Positions 36,026 through 45,469 are shown, counted from the stretch's first letter. The stretch: DNA of 64,000 bases from Geobacteraceae bacterium (GCA_013336525.1 JAAXTM010000001.1:620001-684000), one strand, 5' to 3'. Notes: a model not told the origin generated them from the letters alone. Program-made: numbers and translations.

Positions 36026-36580
36026 ATGAACCCTATCGATAGCAGATATGAAATCAATCTCAAGCCATTAAAAAAACGCTTTTTCATCGCGGTACTGCTG
36101 TTTCTTATTGCAGCCATCGCCCTTGTCACGCTGCAAAGAAGCCGCAGACAGCTTGAAAAAACATTTGATAATTTGACCCGGGCACAAGTCGGGCTGTCCA
36201 GAGTCAAGGAGGCCAATGCCAACCGGAGGCAGGTCCTGACCGCGCTGAAATCACAGTTTGGACAGGGCACTCAAAATATATCCCCGGAAATGGTTCTCTA
36301 TGGCAAAATAGATGAAATCAAGGCGCGCCTCAACCCGAATGACATGACCATCGCCACAGTGGAGAAAAAGGGGGGGGAAGCTTCTCTCCAGTACACCCTC
36401 ACATTCAGTAATCAGGATTTCAACAATCTGCTTAACGCCATCAACTATCTGCACGGATCCGTTTTCCCGATAGCCCCGGTAAGTTCTGTCGCTATCACGC
36501 AATCCGAGCTAAAGGGAACCGGTGGAACCTCTTTCAAGGTTACGGGTAAAGTAATCACCAGCGAGAAAATAAAACCATGA
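36026..36580 (+). CDS. MshJ-like (PilO-type) pilus assembly protein
   Basis: 184 residues from the ATG one base after the previous stop. A short cytoplasmic N-terminus, one membrane helix (about 15-36, FFIAVLLFLIAAIALVTL), a coiled-coil (RSRRQLEKTFDNLTRAQVGL) and a small periplasmic alpha/beta domain with FSNQDFNNLLNAINYLHG, as in PilO/GspM/MshJ. It should pair with the MshI-like protein. The next gene overlaps by 4 bp. Confidence 0.75.
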   Translation: MNPIDSRYEINLKPLKKRFFIAVLLFLIAAIALVTLQRSRRQLEKTFDNLTRAQVGLSRVKEANANRRQVLTALKSQFGQGTQNISPEMVLYGKIDEIKARLNPNDMTIATVEKKGGEASLQYTLTFSNQDFNNLLNAINYLHGSVFPIAPVSSVAITQSELKGTGGTSFKVTGKVITSEKIKP

Positions 36581-37062
36581 CCCTCGACCGTACTATTACC
36601 ACAATACTTGCTGTGCCACTTCTGGTGATCGCCATACCGGCTATACTTTTTTTCCGGAAACTGCCCAACGCCGACCTGACCCCTTCTGAAAAAGAGCTGA
36701 TAGACTTTTCAAGCAAGCCGGTTCCCTTGTCGCCACCGCAGACACAGGTCGTTTTTTCCGGCCTGGCCTCCCCATTAAGAGGAATTTCAAAACCAATCGG
36801 TGACATACTTGCCAAAAGCGGCAAACCTGTTTCCACACCAAGCACTACACCCTCAAACGCAAAGAGTAACCAGCGGCTTTCTTTGGGTAGCCTCCCGGTT
36901 GTTTCCATGATATATTTTGCCGGTTCCACGAGAATGGCCATCGTTGACAACCATGTAGTTAATGAGGGATCAACTCTGAATGGCGGCGTGATTGTAAAAA
37001 TTGAAAAAACTCGGGTGCTGATGCGAAAAACCGGGAAGGATATATGGCTAACAACAGAGTAA
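36577..37062 (+). CDS. MshK-like pilus biogenesis protein
   Basis: 161 residues: a short N-terminal membrane anchor (LAVPLLVIAIPAILFF), a Pro/Ser-rich linker and a compact C-terminal domain (SLPVVSMIYFAGSTRMAIV, then VNEGSTLNGGVIVKIEKTRV) like MshK, PilP and GspB/C proteins, which link the inner-membrane platform to the secretin. It overlaps the secretin gene by 19 bp. The name is by position and fold likeness. Confidence 0.7.
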   Translation: MTLDRTITTILAVPLLVIAIPAILFFRKLPNADLTPSEKELIDFSSKPVPLSPPQTQVVFSGLASPLRGISKPIGDILAKSGKPVSTPSTTPSNAKSNQRLSLGSLPVVSMIYFAGSTRMAIVDNHVVNEGSTLNGGVIVKIEKTRVLMRKTGKDIWLTTE

Positions 37063-38630
37063 TAAATACTGCTGCCAAATCATTGAGATATATTTTGATG
37101 ATCATGGCAATGACTGTTCTTGCAGCCTGCTCGGCCAACAAACAGGCCGCAAAGCCTGATGAACATCTCATAAAGGATAGCATTCCCCGCTCACCGGAGT
37201 GGAAGGTTGAGCCGAAAACCGCTCCAGGTGAACCACTGCCCCCCGCTTTTGTTTCCATGACAGAAGAAATAGTCCCGCTTAAAACAAGGATCGTCGATAT
37301 TGTGGTCAGAAACAGTACGCTCGGCGATGTCCTGCATATCATCGCCAATGCAACAGGACTCAATCTTCTGGTTGACAAGGATGTCTTCCTCGATCAACCC
37401 ATGACCTTGTCCATCAGAAACGCAACTGCCGAGGATGCCCTGAAGGCCATATTCTCCAGCGCAGATTGCTTCTACACCATCACAAATAATGTGCTCAAGG
37501 TGGAATCAGCCGGAACCAGGGTTTTCGAACTTGGTCACCCCGCCCTGGTCAACTCCTATTCAATGGATATCGGTGGGAATATTTCGGGCGCCGGCATGAG
37601 CGGTGCCATTACGTCGGGCAGCAAGGCTGACGCAAAGGCACACGATTTCTGGGGTTCCATGGAAACATCACTGGCCGGCATCATGGACAAGAAGGATACC
37701 GCTACCGGCGATTCAAAATTGAAAGCTACCGGCAGCCAGCAAAGCATCACGATCAACCGCCTGACCGGGACCATCATGGTGACCGCCTCCCGGAAGAACC
37801 TGGAGAAGATTGAGCAATACCTGGACAATGTCAGAAAAGTACTCAACCGCCAGGTGATGATTGAAGCGAGGATCATCGAAGTTCAACTGAGCGAAGGGTT
37901 GAATTACGGCATTGACTGGTCCTTCCTCGAAAATGTTAAAGGGCTGGGCGGACCCTTAAACGCCGGCTTTGGCACATTGAACGTTGGCACCACTACGCTG
38001 AATGATGCAACCGCGGCTGCAGCCAGTGCCTCCAAGTTTCAAGTCGGAATCACCAGAGCCAATTTCCAGGGGCTTTTAACCGCCCTGAAAACGCAGGGTG
38101 ACATCAAGACCCTCTCTAATCCGAAAATCAATGTCATGAACGGACATGCCTCCATTCTGACCGTCGGCACCAACACCAGCTTCATCTCCAAGGTGACCAC
38201 CACCACAACCGCCACCGCTGCCGGCAATTCGATCAGTTTCACCCCGGAAACCACCAGCGTCCTTTCCGGCATGATTATCGGCATCGTCCCCTATATTTCC
38301 GAACGGGGTGACATCACACTCAATATCACGCCAATAACGTCCGATCTGATAGACCTGAAGGACAAAACCTTCGGCACCGCCGGCAACCAGGTCACCATAA
38401 CCATCCCCACAGTTGCCCTCAGAGAAATGACCACAACGGTCAAGATGCGTGATGGCCAAATGGTCATCATCGGCGGCCTGATTTCGAAGAAAGAGTCCTC
38501 AAACGAAGAGAAAGTACCGATCATCGGCGATATTCCGTACCTCGGCAAATTTTTCACCAGAATTGACAACAAGGAATCGCGAACCGAGCTGGTGCTGCTC
38601 CTTCGGCCTCATATTGTTGACAATGAGTGA
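37044..38630 (+). CDS. mshL: MshL-like outer-membrane secretin
   Basis: 528 residues with lipobox TVLAAC (C29). After an STN-type N-terminal domain (VDIVVRNSTLGDVLHIIANATG, LNLLVDKD) comes a secretin core: QVMIEARIIEVQLSEGLNYG, TLSNPKINVMNGHASILTVG and the late MVIIGGLISKKESSNEEKVP plus ELVLLLRPHIV. It should form the outer-membrane gate through which the MSHA-type pilus passes. AAGGAT lies just before the ATG. The inserted low-complexity AAAASASKF region is unremarkable. Confidence 0.9.
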   Translation: MANNRVINTAAKSLRYILMIMAMTVLAACSANKQAAKPDEHLIKDSIPRSPEWKVEPKTAPGEPLPPAFVSMTEEIVPLKTRIVDIVVRNSTLGDVLHIIANATGLNLLVDKDVFLDQPMTLSIRNATAEDALKAIFSSADCFYTITNNVLKVESAGTRVFELGHPALVNSYSMDIGGNISGAGMSGAITSGSKADAKAHDFWGSMETSLAGIMDKKDTATGDSKLKATGSQQSITINRLTGTIMVTASRKNLEKIEQYLDNVRKVLNRQVMIEARIIEVQLSEGLNYGIDWSFLENVKGLGGPLNAGFGTLNVGTTTLNDATAAAASASKFQVGITRANFQGLLTALKTQGDIKTLSNPKINVMNGHASILTVGTNTSFISKVTTTTTATAAGNSISFTPETTSVLSGMIIGIVPYISERGDITLNITPITSDLIDLKDKTFGTAGNQVTITIPTVALREMTTTVKMRDGQMVIIGGLISKKESSNEEKVPIIGDIPYLGKFFTRIDNKESRTELVLLLRPHIVDNE

Positions 38631-38650
38631 AGTACAAAGGTGAACCGCTC

Positions 38651-40303
38651 GTGATACTTGCACCGAATAACCTTGGAGATCTCCTGATATCGACCGGGAA
38701 GATCAGCGCCAAGCAGCTCAGAATTGCCCTTATCCAGCAGCGGGTGACCGGCACCATACTGGGTGAAACACTCATATCACTCGGATTCCTGACATCGCAG
38801 GAATTTGCCCAGACAATCGCCCTGCAGTCCGGCCTTGAATATCTTGATCTCCGCACATTCACCCTGTCAGAGCAGGCACTGCGTCTCATCCCCAAAGAAA
38901 CGGCTTTAACTAACGGTTATATCCCGCTGGAACTGGACGAAGGAATCCTCTCCATCGGAATCATGACCCCCAGTAACGTTGTGGCGGTCGACAGCGTGCT
39001 ACGCCTGACCGGCAAGCCCCCCAAGGTTTATCTTGTGGATCAGGAAGCCTACGGGGATATCTTTGAGCGGGCCTACTATTTTTCAAAAAACTCGGTACAA
39101 CAACGCTTGGAAGAGTTTGCCGAAACCCTCAAAAACGGCGAGGTCATACCGGGCGCCATAGTCCCGGAACTGACCGAACTCCTTATCATGGACGGCATAC
39201 TCAAAATGGCGTCCGATATCCACATGACCCCGTCAGACGAGGTTCTGCACATCTTCTATCGTATAGATGGCGTGCTGACCTACGGCCATTGCCTGCCAAA
39301 GATCATCCAGGCGCCGCTCGCATCACGGATCAAGATTTTGGCCGACCTGGATATCACAGAGCAGCGGCTTCCGCAGGATGGTTCATTCACCCTGGCTTTT
39401 TTGAAGAAAAAATATGATCTGCGTATATCTACCGCACCCTCCATCTATGGTGAAAACATCGTCACAAGGGTTCTTTCAACGAACGGAGCCCTCAAACATA
39501 TTTCCACTCTGGGACTCAACGAAGATATTGTCGACACAATGCGGCAGCTTTTCAACAAATCTCACGGCATCATACTCATCACCGGCCCGACCGGCAGCGG
39601 TAAAACGACAACACTCTACTCCTGCCTCCGCGAGATCGACCTGCTGGAAAAAAATGTCATTACGATCGAGGACCCGGTCGAATACCGCCTCAACTTTGTT
39701 CGCCAGACAGAAGTGAATGAAAAGACCGGTTACACCTTCGCATCATCCGCCAGAACCTTCATGCGTCAGGACCCCGACGTCATGCTGCTGGGCGAAATAC
39801 GTGACAAGGAAACAGCCCAGATCGCCATCCGTGGCTCCATTACCGGACATCTGCTGCTTTCCACTCTCCATGCCACCGATGCGGTCGCCTCCATCCCCCG
39901 CCTCCTTGAACTGGGAATGGACAAACTGCTTCTTTCCTCGACCCTGCTGGCTGTTCTGGCCCAGCGCCTGGTACGCCGGATATGCCATTATTGCAAAGAG
40001 GAATATGAACTGAGTGAAAAAGAGCGGAAAGTCTTTCACCGGGCCGGCATGGATGTAGCCAGGGCATATCGCGGTGCCGGCTGCAGCAGATGCGGCAATA
40101 GCGGTTTTGCCGGCAGAACCTCCATTGCCGAGGTCATGGTCATGAATACGGAGATCAAGGAACAGATCTATGCCGGTGCCTCTATGGAAGCCATTTTTCA
40201 GGCTGCGCAGCGCGGCGGGTTAGTGCCCCTCTTCACAGAAGGGCTCAATCAGGTTATCGCCGGACACACTACCCTCCAAGAGGTCCAAAGGGTGGTCGGA
40301 TGA
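38651..40303 (+). CDS. mshE: MshE-like pilus extension ATPase (GspE/PilB family)
   Basis: 550 residues from the GTG at 38651, chosen because AAAGGTG lies 8 nt upstream; the alternative GTG at 38627 overlaps the secretin stop and lacks an RBS. N-terminal MshEN-type domain with two halves (NLGDLLISTGKISAKQL and ILGETLISLGFLTSQEF), then the ATPase with Walker [14 protein letters not shown], Walker B DPDVMLLGEIRD and a zinc motif CHYC...CSRC. It powers pilin addition. MshEN domains bind cyclic di-GMP; here the Arg expected before LGDLL is Asn. Confidence 0.93.
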   Translation: MILAPNNLGDLLISTGKISAKQLRIALIQQRVTGTILGETLISLGFLTSQEFAQTIALQSGLEYLDLRTFTLSEQALRLIPKETALTNGYIPLELDEGILSIGIMTPSNVVAVDSVLRLTGKPPKVYLVDQEAYGDIFERAYYFSKNSVQQRLEEFAETLKNGEVIPGAIVPELTELLIMDGILKMASDIHMTPSDEVLHIFYRIDGVLTYGHCLPKIIQAPLASRIKILADLDITEQRLPQDGSFTLAFLKKKYDLRISTAPSIYGENIVTRVLSTNGALKHISTLGLNEDIVDTMRQLFNKSHGIILITGPTGSGKTTTLYSCLREIDLLEKNVITIEDPVEYRLNFVRQTEVNEKTGYTFASSARTFMRQDPDVMLLGEIRDKETAQIAIRGSITGHLLLSTLHATDAVASIPRLLELGMDKLLLSSTLLAVLAQRLVRRICHYCKEEYELSEKERKVFHRAGMDVARAYRGAGCSRCGNSGFAGRTSIAEVMVMNTEIKEQIYAGASMEAIFQAAQRGGLVPLFTEGLNQVIAGHTTLQEVQRVVG

Positions 40304-41517
40304 AAAACTTCGCGTACCGCGCCACCGACTATTCCGGCAAGATTGTCAGGGGGAACGTCGCCTCCGAAACGGTGGAAGCCGCTTCTCAGGATGTGAGTGC
40401 CAAAGGTCTCTACATTATCTCGATCAGTGAAACCACCGATCAGTTTGCCTTTCTCAGAAAGTTCTTTCTCGGACTGCAGATCAAAAGGTCCGATATTCTC
40501 GAATTCACCGGCAGTTTTTCGGTCATGCTGAAGTCGGGGGTTCCTATTATCACCTGTCTGGATGACCTCATAGCCACTACGACCAACAACGCTTTCAAGC
40601 CTGTCCTGATGGATATCCAGCACCGATTAAGGGGTGGAAGTTCTGTTTCTACGGCACTGGGAGCCCAGGGAGCTGTTTTTCCGGACATCATCAAAACATT
40701 GGTCGCGGTCGGAGAGGAAACCGGGCGCCTGGATGAAAGCCTGAGGGAAGCGACCGAACATCTTCAAAGATTGCAGAACCTGTCCAGTTCCATTAAAAAA
40801 GCACTTATGTACCCCCTTTTTGCCTTTACCGCCACTCTCGGCGCCCTGATTTTCTGGATGTTGTTCGTTATACCCAGCCTGACCTCGACTCTGAAGAGCA
40901 TGGGGGTTAAACTCCCCGCTCTGACCCTGTTTCTCATAAACTCCAGCAGCCTGTTCCAGGCGCACTGGAAACTTTTACCTCTCGCATTTGTTCTCGTGCC
41001 GCTCGCCATATTCCTGCTGGGGAAGCAGCCTGCAATCAGATACCAGATGGATAAGATCCTGGTAAAAATGCCGGTTCTGGAAATTATTGTCTTTAACAAA
41101 CTGCTGGCTACTTTCGCTGAGCAGTTCAGAATGATGATTGCGGCAGACATCCCTTTAAAAAGACTTTTTGACCTGATAGTTCCGGCTCTCGGCAATGAAT
41201 ATTTTGGAGTGAACCTCCTCAAAGCCAAGGAGAATATTCTCAATGGCAACACCATTTCCGAATCACTCGAACAGCAAAATATAGTACCTCCTCTGGTTAT
41301 AAGTAAGATTCGTATCGGTGAAACGAGCGGAACCCTTGACAAACAGCTGGATTTTCTGGCTAAGTACTACACCAAGAAATTGGACGATGCCACCGAGAAC
41401 CTGGGCAAGATCATTGAACCATTGGTCATGACCGTAATCGGCGGACTGTTCGCCATCATCATCATGGGGCTGCTGCTCCCGATTTACGATCTGGTTTCCA
41501 AAGTCGGGAAAGGCTAG
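40300..41517 (+). CDS. mshG: MshG-like inner-membrane platform protein (GspF/PilC family)
   Basis: 405 residues. Starts MKNFAYRATDYSGKIVRGNV, the usual opening of PilC/GspF proteins, then two repeated T2SSF domains, each with a GETSG or GEETGRLDESL signature and large membrane helices (LIFWMLFVIPSL and the C-terminal IIMGLLLPIYDLV). It couples the ATPase to pilin extraction from the membrane. Overlaps mshE by 4 bp. Confidence 0.92.
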   Translation: MKNFAYRATDYSGKIVRGNVASETVEAASQDVSAKGLYIISISETTDQFAFLRKFFLGLQIKRSDILEFTGSFSVMLKSGVPIITCLDDLIATTTNNAFKPVLMDIQHRLRGGSSVSTALGAQGAVFPDIIKTLVAVGEETGRLDESLREATEHLQRLQNLSSSIKKALMYPLFAFTATLGALIFWMLFVIPSLTSTLKSMGVKLPALTLFLINSSSLFQAHWKLLPLAFVLVPLAIFLLGKQPAIRYQMDKILVKMPVLEIIVFNKLLATFAEQFRMMIAADIPLKRLFDLIVPALGNEYFGVNLLKAKENILNGNTISESLEQQNIVPPLVISKIRIGETSGTLDKQLDFLAKYYTKKLDDATENLGKIIEPLVMTVIGGLFAIIIMGLLLPIYDLVSKVGKG

Positions 41518-41533
41518 GAGGTTCTTACAAAGC

Positions 41534-43225
41534 ATGGCAACGGATTACCTCTCATTTTTCAACCTCAACGATGACCCGTTCCGTCTTACGCCGGACACCG
41601 CCTACTTTTACAATTCACCGGCTCATTCAACAGCCTTTCTCTCGCTTGAATACTGTGTGACGCATAAGGAAGGATTTTGCATCCTCACCGGCGAACCGGG
41701 GACCGGAAAAACCACAATACTTCGGCTCTTCACCGAAAAATGGAAAGAAAAGGCCGAGATTGCCCTGATCATGACCCCACGGCTTTCAGCTGATGAGTTT
41801 TTTCGGGCGATCCTGGATGATTTCAAAATACCTCTGAGCGACAGTAAAAACGAAATGCTGAAATCGTTCCGGGATTTTCTCCTCACCCATGCATCACATG
41901 ACAAACGGGTAACCATCATTGTGGACGAGGCCCAGGAACTGCCGGAAAGCACTCTTGAAGAACTGAGGCTGCTGTCCAATCTGGAAACCGAGAAAGAAAA
42001 ACTGCTGCAGATTATCCTCATCGGCCAACCTGAACTGTCCAACAAACTGCTCAGAAATCCTCTGCGTCAGCTGAACCAGCGCATTACGGTCCGCGTCAAA
42101 CTCAAGCCGCTCACTTCACCCGAAACTTCCGACTACATCAATACCAGGTTGATCAAAGGGGGCAATAGTTCCCTTCTTTTTAACCAGAAGGCCAAGGAAC
42201 TGATCTTTAACCTGTCCAAGGGCATACCCCGCACCATAAACCTGCTCGCCTCGCGGGGCCTCATGGCCGCTTTTCTGGAGAGAAGCAATGAGGTACTTGA
42301 GAGGCATATCGAACAGGGGGCCAAGGATGTCATGGAAGCAACTGTTCCCGTCCACACCCCTCGTGCTTTTCCCTTTCGTACGATTGCAGTTGCCGCAGCT
42401 GCTGTATTTACAGCTGTTGCCCTCGGAGCAGCGATCTACTTTTTTACAAGCAAAGCCCCTACAGTTGCCAATCAGGAAGCGCCGCCAAAGCCTATAGCGG
42501 CACAGATAAGTTCCGCTCATCCACTTCCGGCAGATAAAACCGTTGCAGCTCCTGTACCGGTTTCCTTTGCAGCAGCCGTCTCAAAGGAGAGTGCTGCCGC
42601 CGATGCCAATATGACTGTTTTTCAATCATTCAACGCCATGGCCACGGCATGGAATCTTCCGCTGATTCCTCAGTTTACGAAAAAGAAAGATGCCCCGAAT
42701 AAATACCTCGCAAGCCTGGCACTGCAGCGCGGGATGGAGTTGATCAGCTTCGACGGCAATGCAGAGGGGATTATCGAAATGGGATATCCACTGATACTGC
42801 ACATCAAACCATCCGATAATGACAAGGAAATATATACGGCACTGGTTGGAATATCCAACGGAGAGTACATCATCTCTCCAAGTCTTGGCGGGAAACAACG
42901 GCTCACTAGAGCTGAGTTGGAAAGCATCTGGTATGGTAAAGCGGCAATTTTGTGGAAAAACTATGAAAAAATTCCGGCCTGGCTTCCGAATGGAGACCGC
43001 ACCGCAGCAACTGTCGGCCTACAGAAACTTCTGGGCAATGCAGGCATTGCCGTTGAAAAAAGCGGGGCGTTTGATCAGAAGACGGTGGATGCTCTCAAGT
43101 CTTTTCAGGGTTTGAAGGGGCTTGAAGTTACCGGCAGACCCGGCCCAAAGACGCTGCTCTATCTGTATCAGGCGGCTTCCGGCTATTTTCGCCCCACATT
43201 AAAAAATGACGGCCCGACAAAATAG
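41534..43225 (+). CDS. MshM/ExeA-like AAA ATPase with C39-like and peptidoglycan-binding domains
   Basis: 563 residues. The N-terminal AAA domain starts with FFNLNDDPFRLTPD and has Walker A GEPGTGKTT, Walker B VTIIVDEAQELP and GQPEL, as in ExeA/GspA and MshM. A single membrane helix (about 277-300) follows, then a Pro/Ala-rich linker, a peptidase C39-like region and a C-terminal peptidoglycan-binding domain (LQKLLGNAGIAVEKSG, DALKSFQGLKGLEVTGRPG). ExeA-type proteins help place the secretin through the cell wall. AGGAGG precedes the start. Confidence 0.87.
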   Translation: MATDYLSFFNLNDDPFRLTPDTAYFYNSPAHSTAFLSLEYCVTHKEGFCILTGEPGTGKTTILRLFTEKWKEKAEIALIMTPRLSADEFFRAILDDFKIPLSDSKNEMLKSFRDFLLTHASHDKRVTIIVDEAQELPESTLEELRLLSNLETEKEKLLQIILIGQPELSNKLLRNPLRQLNQRITVRVKLKPLTSPETSDYINTRLIKGGNSSLLFNQKAKELIFNLSKGIPRTINLLASRGLMAAFLERSNEVLERHIEQGAKDVMEATVPVHTPRAFPFRTIAVAAAAVFTAVALGAAIYFFTSKAPTVANQEAPPKPIAAQISSAHPLPADKTVAAPVPVSFAAAVSKESAAADANMTVFQSFNAMATAWNLPLIPQFTKKKDAPNKYLASLALQRGMELISFDGNAEGIIEMGYPLILHIKPSDNDKEIYTALVGISNGEYIISPSLGGKQRLTRAELESIWYGKAAILWKNYEKIPAWLPNGDRTAATVGLQKLLGNAGIAVEKSGAFDQKTVDALKSFQGLKGLEVTGRPGPKTLLYLYQAASGYFRPTLKNDGPTK

Positions 43226-43248
43226 AACCTGTATAATACTGTAAAGAC

Positions 43249-43360
43249 ATCTCGCACAAAGTCACAAAGGCGCAAAGAAAGTCAGAAAAATTCAGGTTCA
43301 ACCCTAAAGACTTTAGGCTCTTGTTTTGTTTACTTTGCGGCTTTGCGCCTTTGCGAGAGA
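43249..43360. repeat. Dispersed inverted repeat (GCGCAAAG type)
   Basis: The left end TCTCGCACAAAGTCACAAAG then GCGCAAAG is mirrored at the right by CTTTGCGGCTTTGCGCC then TTTGCGAGAGA. The centre is about 55 bp with a small AAGACTTTAGG dyad. This family of repeats is common in environmental bacteria. It fills most of the 198-bp gap between the MshM- and MshN-like genes and may split the operon. Confidence 0.75.
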
Positions 43361-43423
43361 TAAATTGACGTTTAGTATTTATGCTGATAAGGACACTCCA
43401 ATGACGAACAGCCAGTACATTGT

Positions 43424-44485
43424 ATGAGTCTTCTTGCAGACCTTCTATCTAAGAACAAAACGGGCTCATCAAACGGCGGTAATGACCCACCGTTACCCCT
43501 TAATGTTCCTCCGACTCTTTCCAAGGCACAGGGGAATACCGCTCCAGTTCGCACGTTAAACAACCGATATGTGAAGCTGACGTTGATTTTTGTTGTTTTA
43601 TTTGCTCTTGGTGCATTTATGACGGCAAAATTAAGTCTATTAGGCAAAACAAAGCCGCAAACCGTTCCTGCCAAGGTTATTGCGCCCGGTGCGGCAGCGC
43701 CGCAAGTCGCCTTGCCGCCACCTGCTGCAGCACCACCGCTTGAGCAGGTAAATAAAGCAAGGATAATTTTGGGAGAGCCGACGGCAGCGGAGCCCTTAAA
43801 GAAAACAGTCCGAGCGCATAAAGCAATAAATTCGCAACATGCGGTGCAAAAGGCAGAGCGCCAACCACTCCAGACGCCTGCACCAACCAGACAGAAGGCT
43901 GTTGCACCGCGTAAAATTGACACTGCAATGCGTGACTCTCTACTGTATGCGGCACGTTCAGCCGAACAGGCATCAGATTGGAAGTCGGCCCTTGCCAACT
44001 ATCGCAGGGCACAGGATATTGATCCTGATAACTATAAAATCATGAGCAACGTCGCCGCAGCACTCAACAATCTTGGTATGTTCGACGATGGCATACAGGA
44101 GGCCGAGCGGGCACTGGGTAAGAAGCCGGATTATGTCCCAGCTCTGATCAATGCTGCTATTGGAAATTCTTCCAAGGGAAACACACAAAAAGCCCTGCGG
44201 CTTTTTACCTATGCTAGTGCGCTAGACCCGAGCAACAGGAGCCTTGTGATAAATCTGGGAATTCTGCACGAAAGAGCAGGAAACCTTGACGCAGCTCAGG
44301 CTACATACCGCCAATTGGCTGCTGCCGATGATCCGCTCGCTCTGCAGGGAATGGCGAGGATTTATGAACGCAAAGGAAATAGGATCGAGGCGGTCAGGGC
44401 CTACCGGCTGATAATGGCACTACCAAATGCAAGCTCAATATTAAAAAGGGAGGCAAAAGGGAAACTCGTGCGGCTGGAAGAGTAG
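43424..44485 (+). CDS. MshN-like TPR protein
   Basis: 353 residues: cytoplasmic N-terminus, one membrane helix (about 50-70), a Pro/Ala-rich linker and from residue about 170 tandem TPRs (SALANYRRAQDIDPDNY, IQEAERALGKKPDYVPAL, ALRLFTYASALDPSNRSL, AQATYRQLAAADDPLAL). MshN proteins have this layout and usually follow mshM. The exact role in pilus assembly is unknown. RBS is weak. Confidence 0.78.
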   Translation: MSLLADLLSKNKTGSSNGGNDPPLPLNVPPTLSKAQGNTAPVRTLNNRYVKLTLIFVVLFALGAFMTAKLSLLGKTKPQTVPAKVIAPGAAAPQVALPPPAAAPPLEQVNKARIILGEPTAAEPLKKTVRAHKAINSQHAVQKAERQPLQTPAPTRQKAVAPRKIDTAMRDSLLYAARSAEQASDWKSALANYRRAQDIDPDNYKIMSNVAAALNNLGMFDDGIQEAERALGKKPDYVPALINAAIGNSSKGNTQKALRLFTYASALDPSNRSLVINLGILHERAGNLDAAQATYRQLAAADDPLALQGMARIYERKGNRIEAVRAYRLIMALPNASSILKREAKGKLVRLEE

Positions 44486-44546
44486 GGATATTGGGCTAAA
44501 ATTATTATATTATGTGTAAGTTATGCAAAGTTATGTATTAATTATC

Positions 44547-44574
44547 TTGACAAGCTCGACTGAACTTCTATATT
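44547..44574 (+). promoter_or_regulatory. Sigma-70-type promoter before the first prepilin gene
   Basis: TTGACA (44547-44552), 16-nt spacer, TATATT (44569-44574), followed 53 bp later by the ATG with AAGGAG. This would allow the major pilin to be made independently of the upstream assembly genes, as is common. Confidence 0.6.
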
Positions 44575-44626
44575 GGATTGAAAACTTTATTTAAGAATCT
44601 AATTAAATACGTAAAAGGAGCTAGGA

Positions 44627-45364
44627 ATGGATTCCAAGGACACACTGGCAAAATCTGGCATCATGGCAAAACTTAGAAACCGCAAAGGCTTTTCGTTGAT
44701 CGAAATGGCAATTGTTTTGGTGATCATCGGTATTATTATTGCTGCCATCATCAAGGGACAGGACCTGATCACTAACTCACAGGCAAAGAAGGTCGTTTCA
44801 GCTGTAAGTTCGTGGCGCAACCTGACTTTGGCTTTCCTGGACCGCAACGGCAGGTTTCCTGGCGATCAACAAAAAAATGGTGTTATCGGTGACCAGTTAG
44901 TTGCTACGGGTACTGCAGAAAATGGAGCAGCTAACAGCGCCGTTGCAGAACTTGCACCCATCATGGAAAATGTTCCGGACAATCCGATAATAGTCGGTAG
45001 CACATCTTTTTATGTCTACATGGGTAACACAACCGGCCCCAATGGAGCCCGTAACGCAATTTTAGTTTGTGGCGATTCAGCCTGTGCGAATGTTTTTACC
45101 GATAATCAGCTTGAAATTATTAAAACTATTGATACTTCCTTGGATGGAGGTGCTGATGCAGGCATGGGCTCGTTCAGAGCCGTGACTACCGCCCCAACGT
45201 TAGATCCTGTTGCACCTGCATTAGCTGGTGCAGTGAATGGCAGATGGTCAGCTACCTTTACCGCTGCTGGCGTTGTATCGGTTCCTAATACTGTTGCCGG
45301 AACTTCGACAGCCTGGGCATCTGGTCCTCGTGCTGCTGTTTGGCTCTTTGATAAGAATTACTAA
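44627..45364 (+). CDS. Type IV (MSHA-type) prepilin
   Basis: 245 residues. A 21-residue leader ends in RNRKG, followed by FSLIEMAIVLVIIGIIIA: Phe +1 and Glu +5 of class III prepilins. The leader is longer than usual (typical 6-10); M13 is an alternative start, but the strong AAGGAG sits before M1. The C-terminal domain has a cysteine pair (LVCGDSACANV). It is probably the major MSHA-like pilin, since it has its own promoter and is followed by a terminator. Confidence 0.9.
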   Translation: MDSKDTLAKSGIMAKLRNRKGFSLIEMAIVLVIIGIIIAAIIKGQDLITNSQAKKVVSAVSSWRNLTLAFLDRNGRFPGDQQKNGVIGDQLVATGTAENGAANSAVAELAPIMENVPDNPIIVGSTSFYVYMGNTTGPNGARNAILVCGDSACANVFTDNQLEIIKTIDTSLDGGADAGMGSFRAVTTAPTLDPVAPALAGAVNGRWSATFTAAGVVSVPNTVAGTSTAWASGPRAAVWLFDKNY

Positions 45365-45391
45365 CTTAATCAATATATATATTACGACAAT

Positions 45392-45422
45392 GGGGGGGGC
45401 TTGCAAAAGCCTCCCTTTTTTT
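45392..45422 (+). terminator. Intrinsic terminator after the prepilin gene
   Basis: GGGGGGCTT pairs with AAGCCTCCC around GCAA and is followed by TTTTTTT. It closes the prepilin transcript before the transposase element. Confidence 0.85.
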
Positions 45423-45436
45423 ATCGCCTCGAATGA

Positions 45437-45469
45437 GGCAAAAGGGCAAAAGGGGCAAAAGGGCAAAAG
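45437..45469. repeat. Short tandem repeat (GGCAAAAG) x4
   Basis: Four copies of GGCAAAAG, two directly adjacent pairs with one extra G between, directly abut the left end of the transposase element. Could be a replication-slippage product of element insertion. Confidence 0.75.

Noticed and set aside
44486-44626. Cyclic di-GMP riboswitch before the prepilin gene
   Set aside because: Looked for the conserved GEMM words (GGCAAACC, GCAAAGCC) because Geobacter often has them near pili and chemoreceptors; they are not present here or before 27589.
45437-45469. CRISPR-like array
   Set aside because: Only four 8-bp units with no spacers; it is a simple tandem repeat. No CRISPR array or cas gene was seen in the window.
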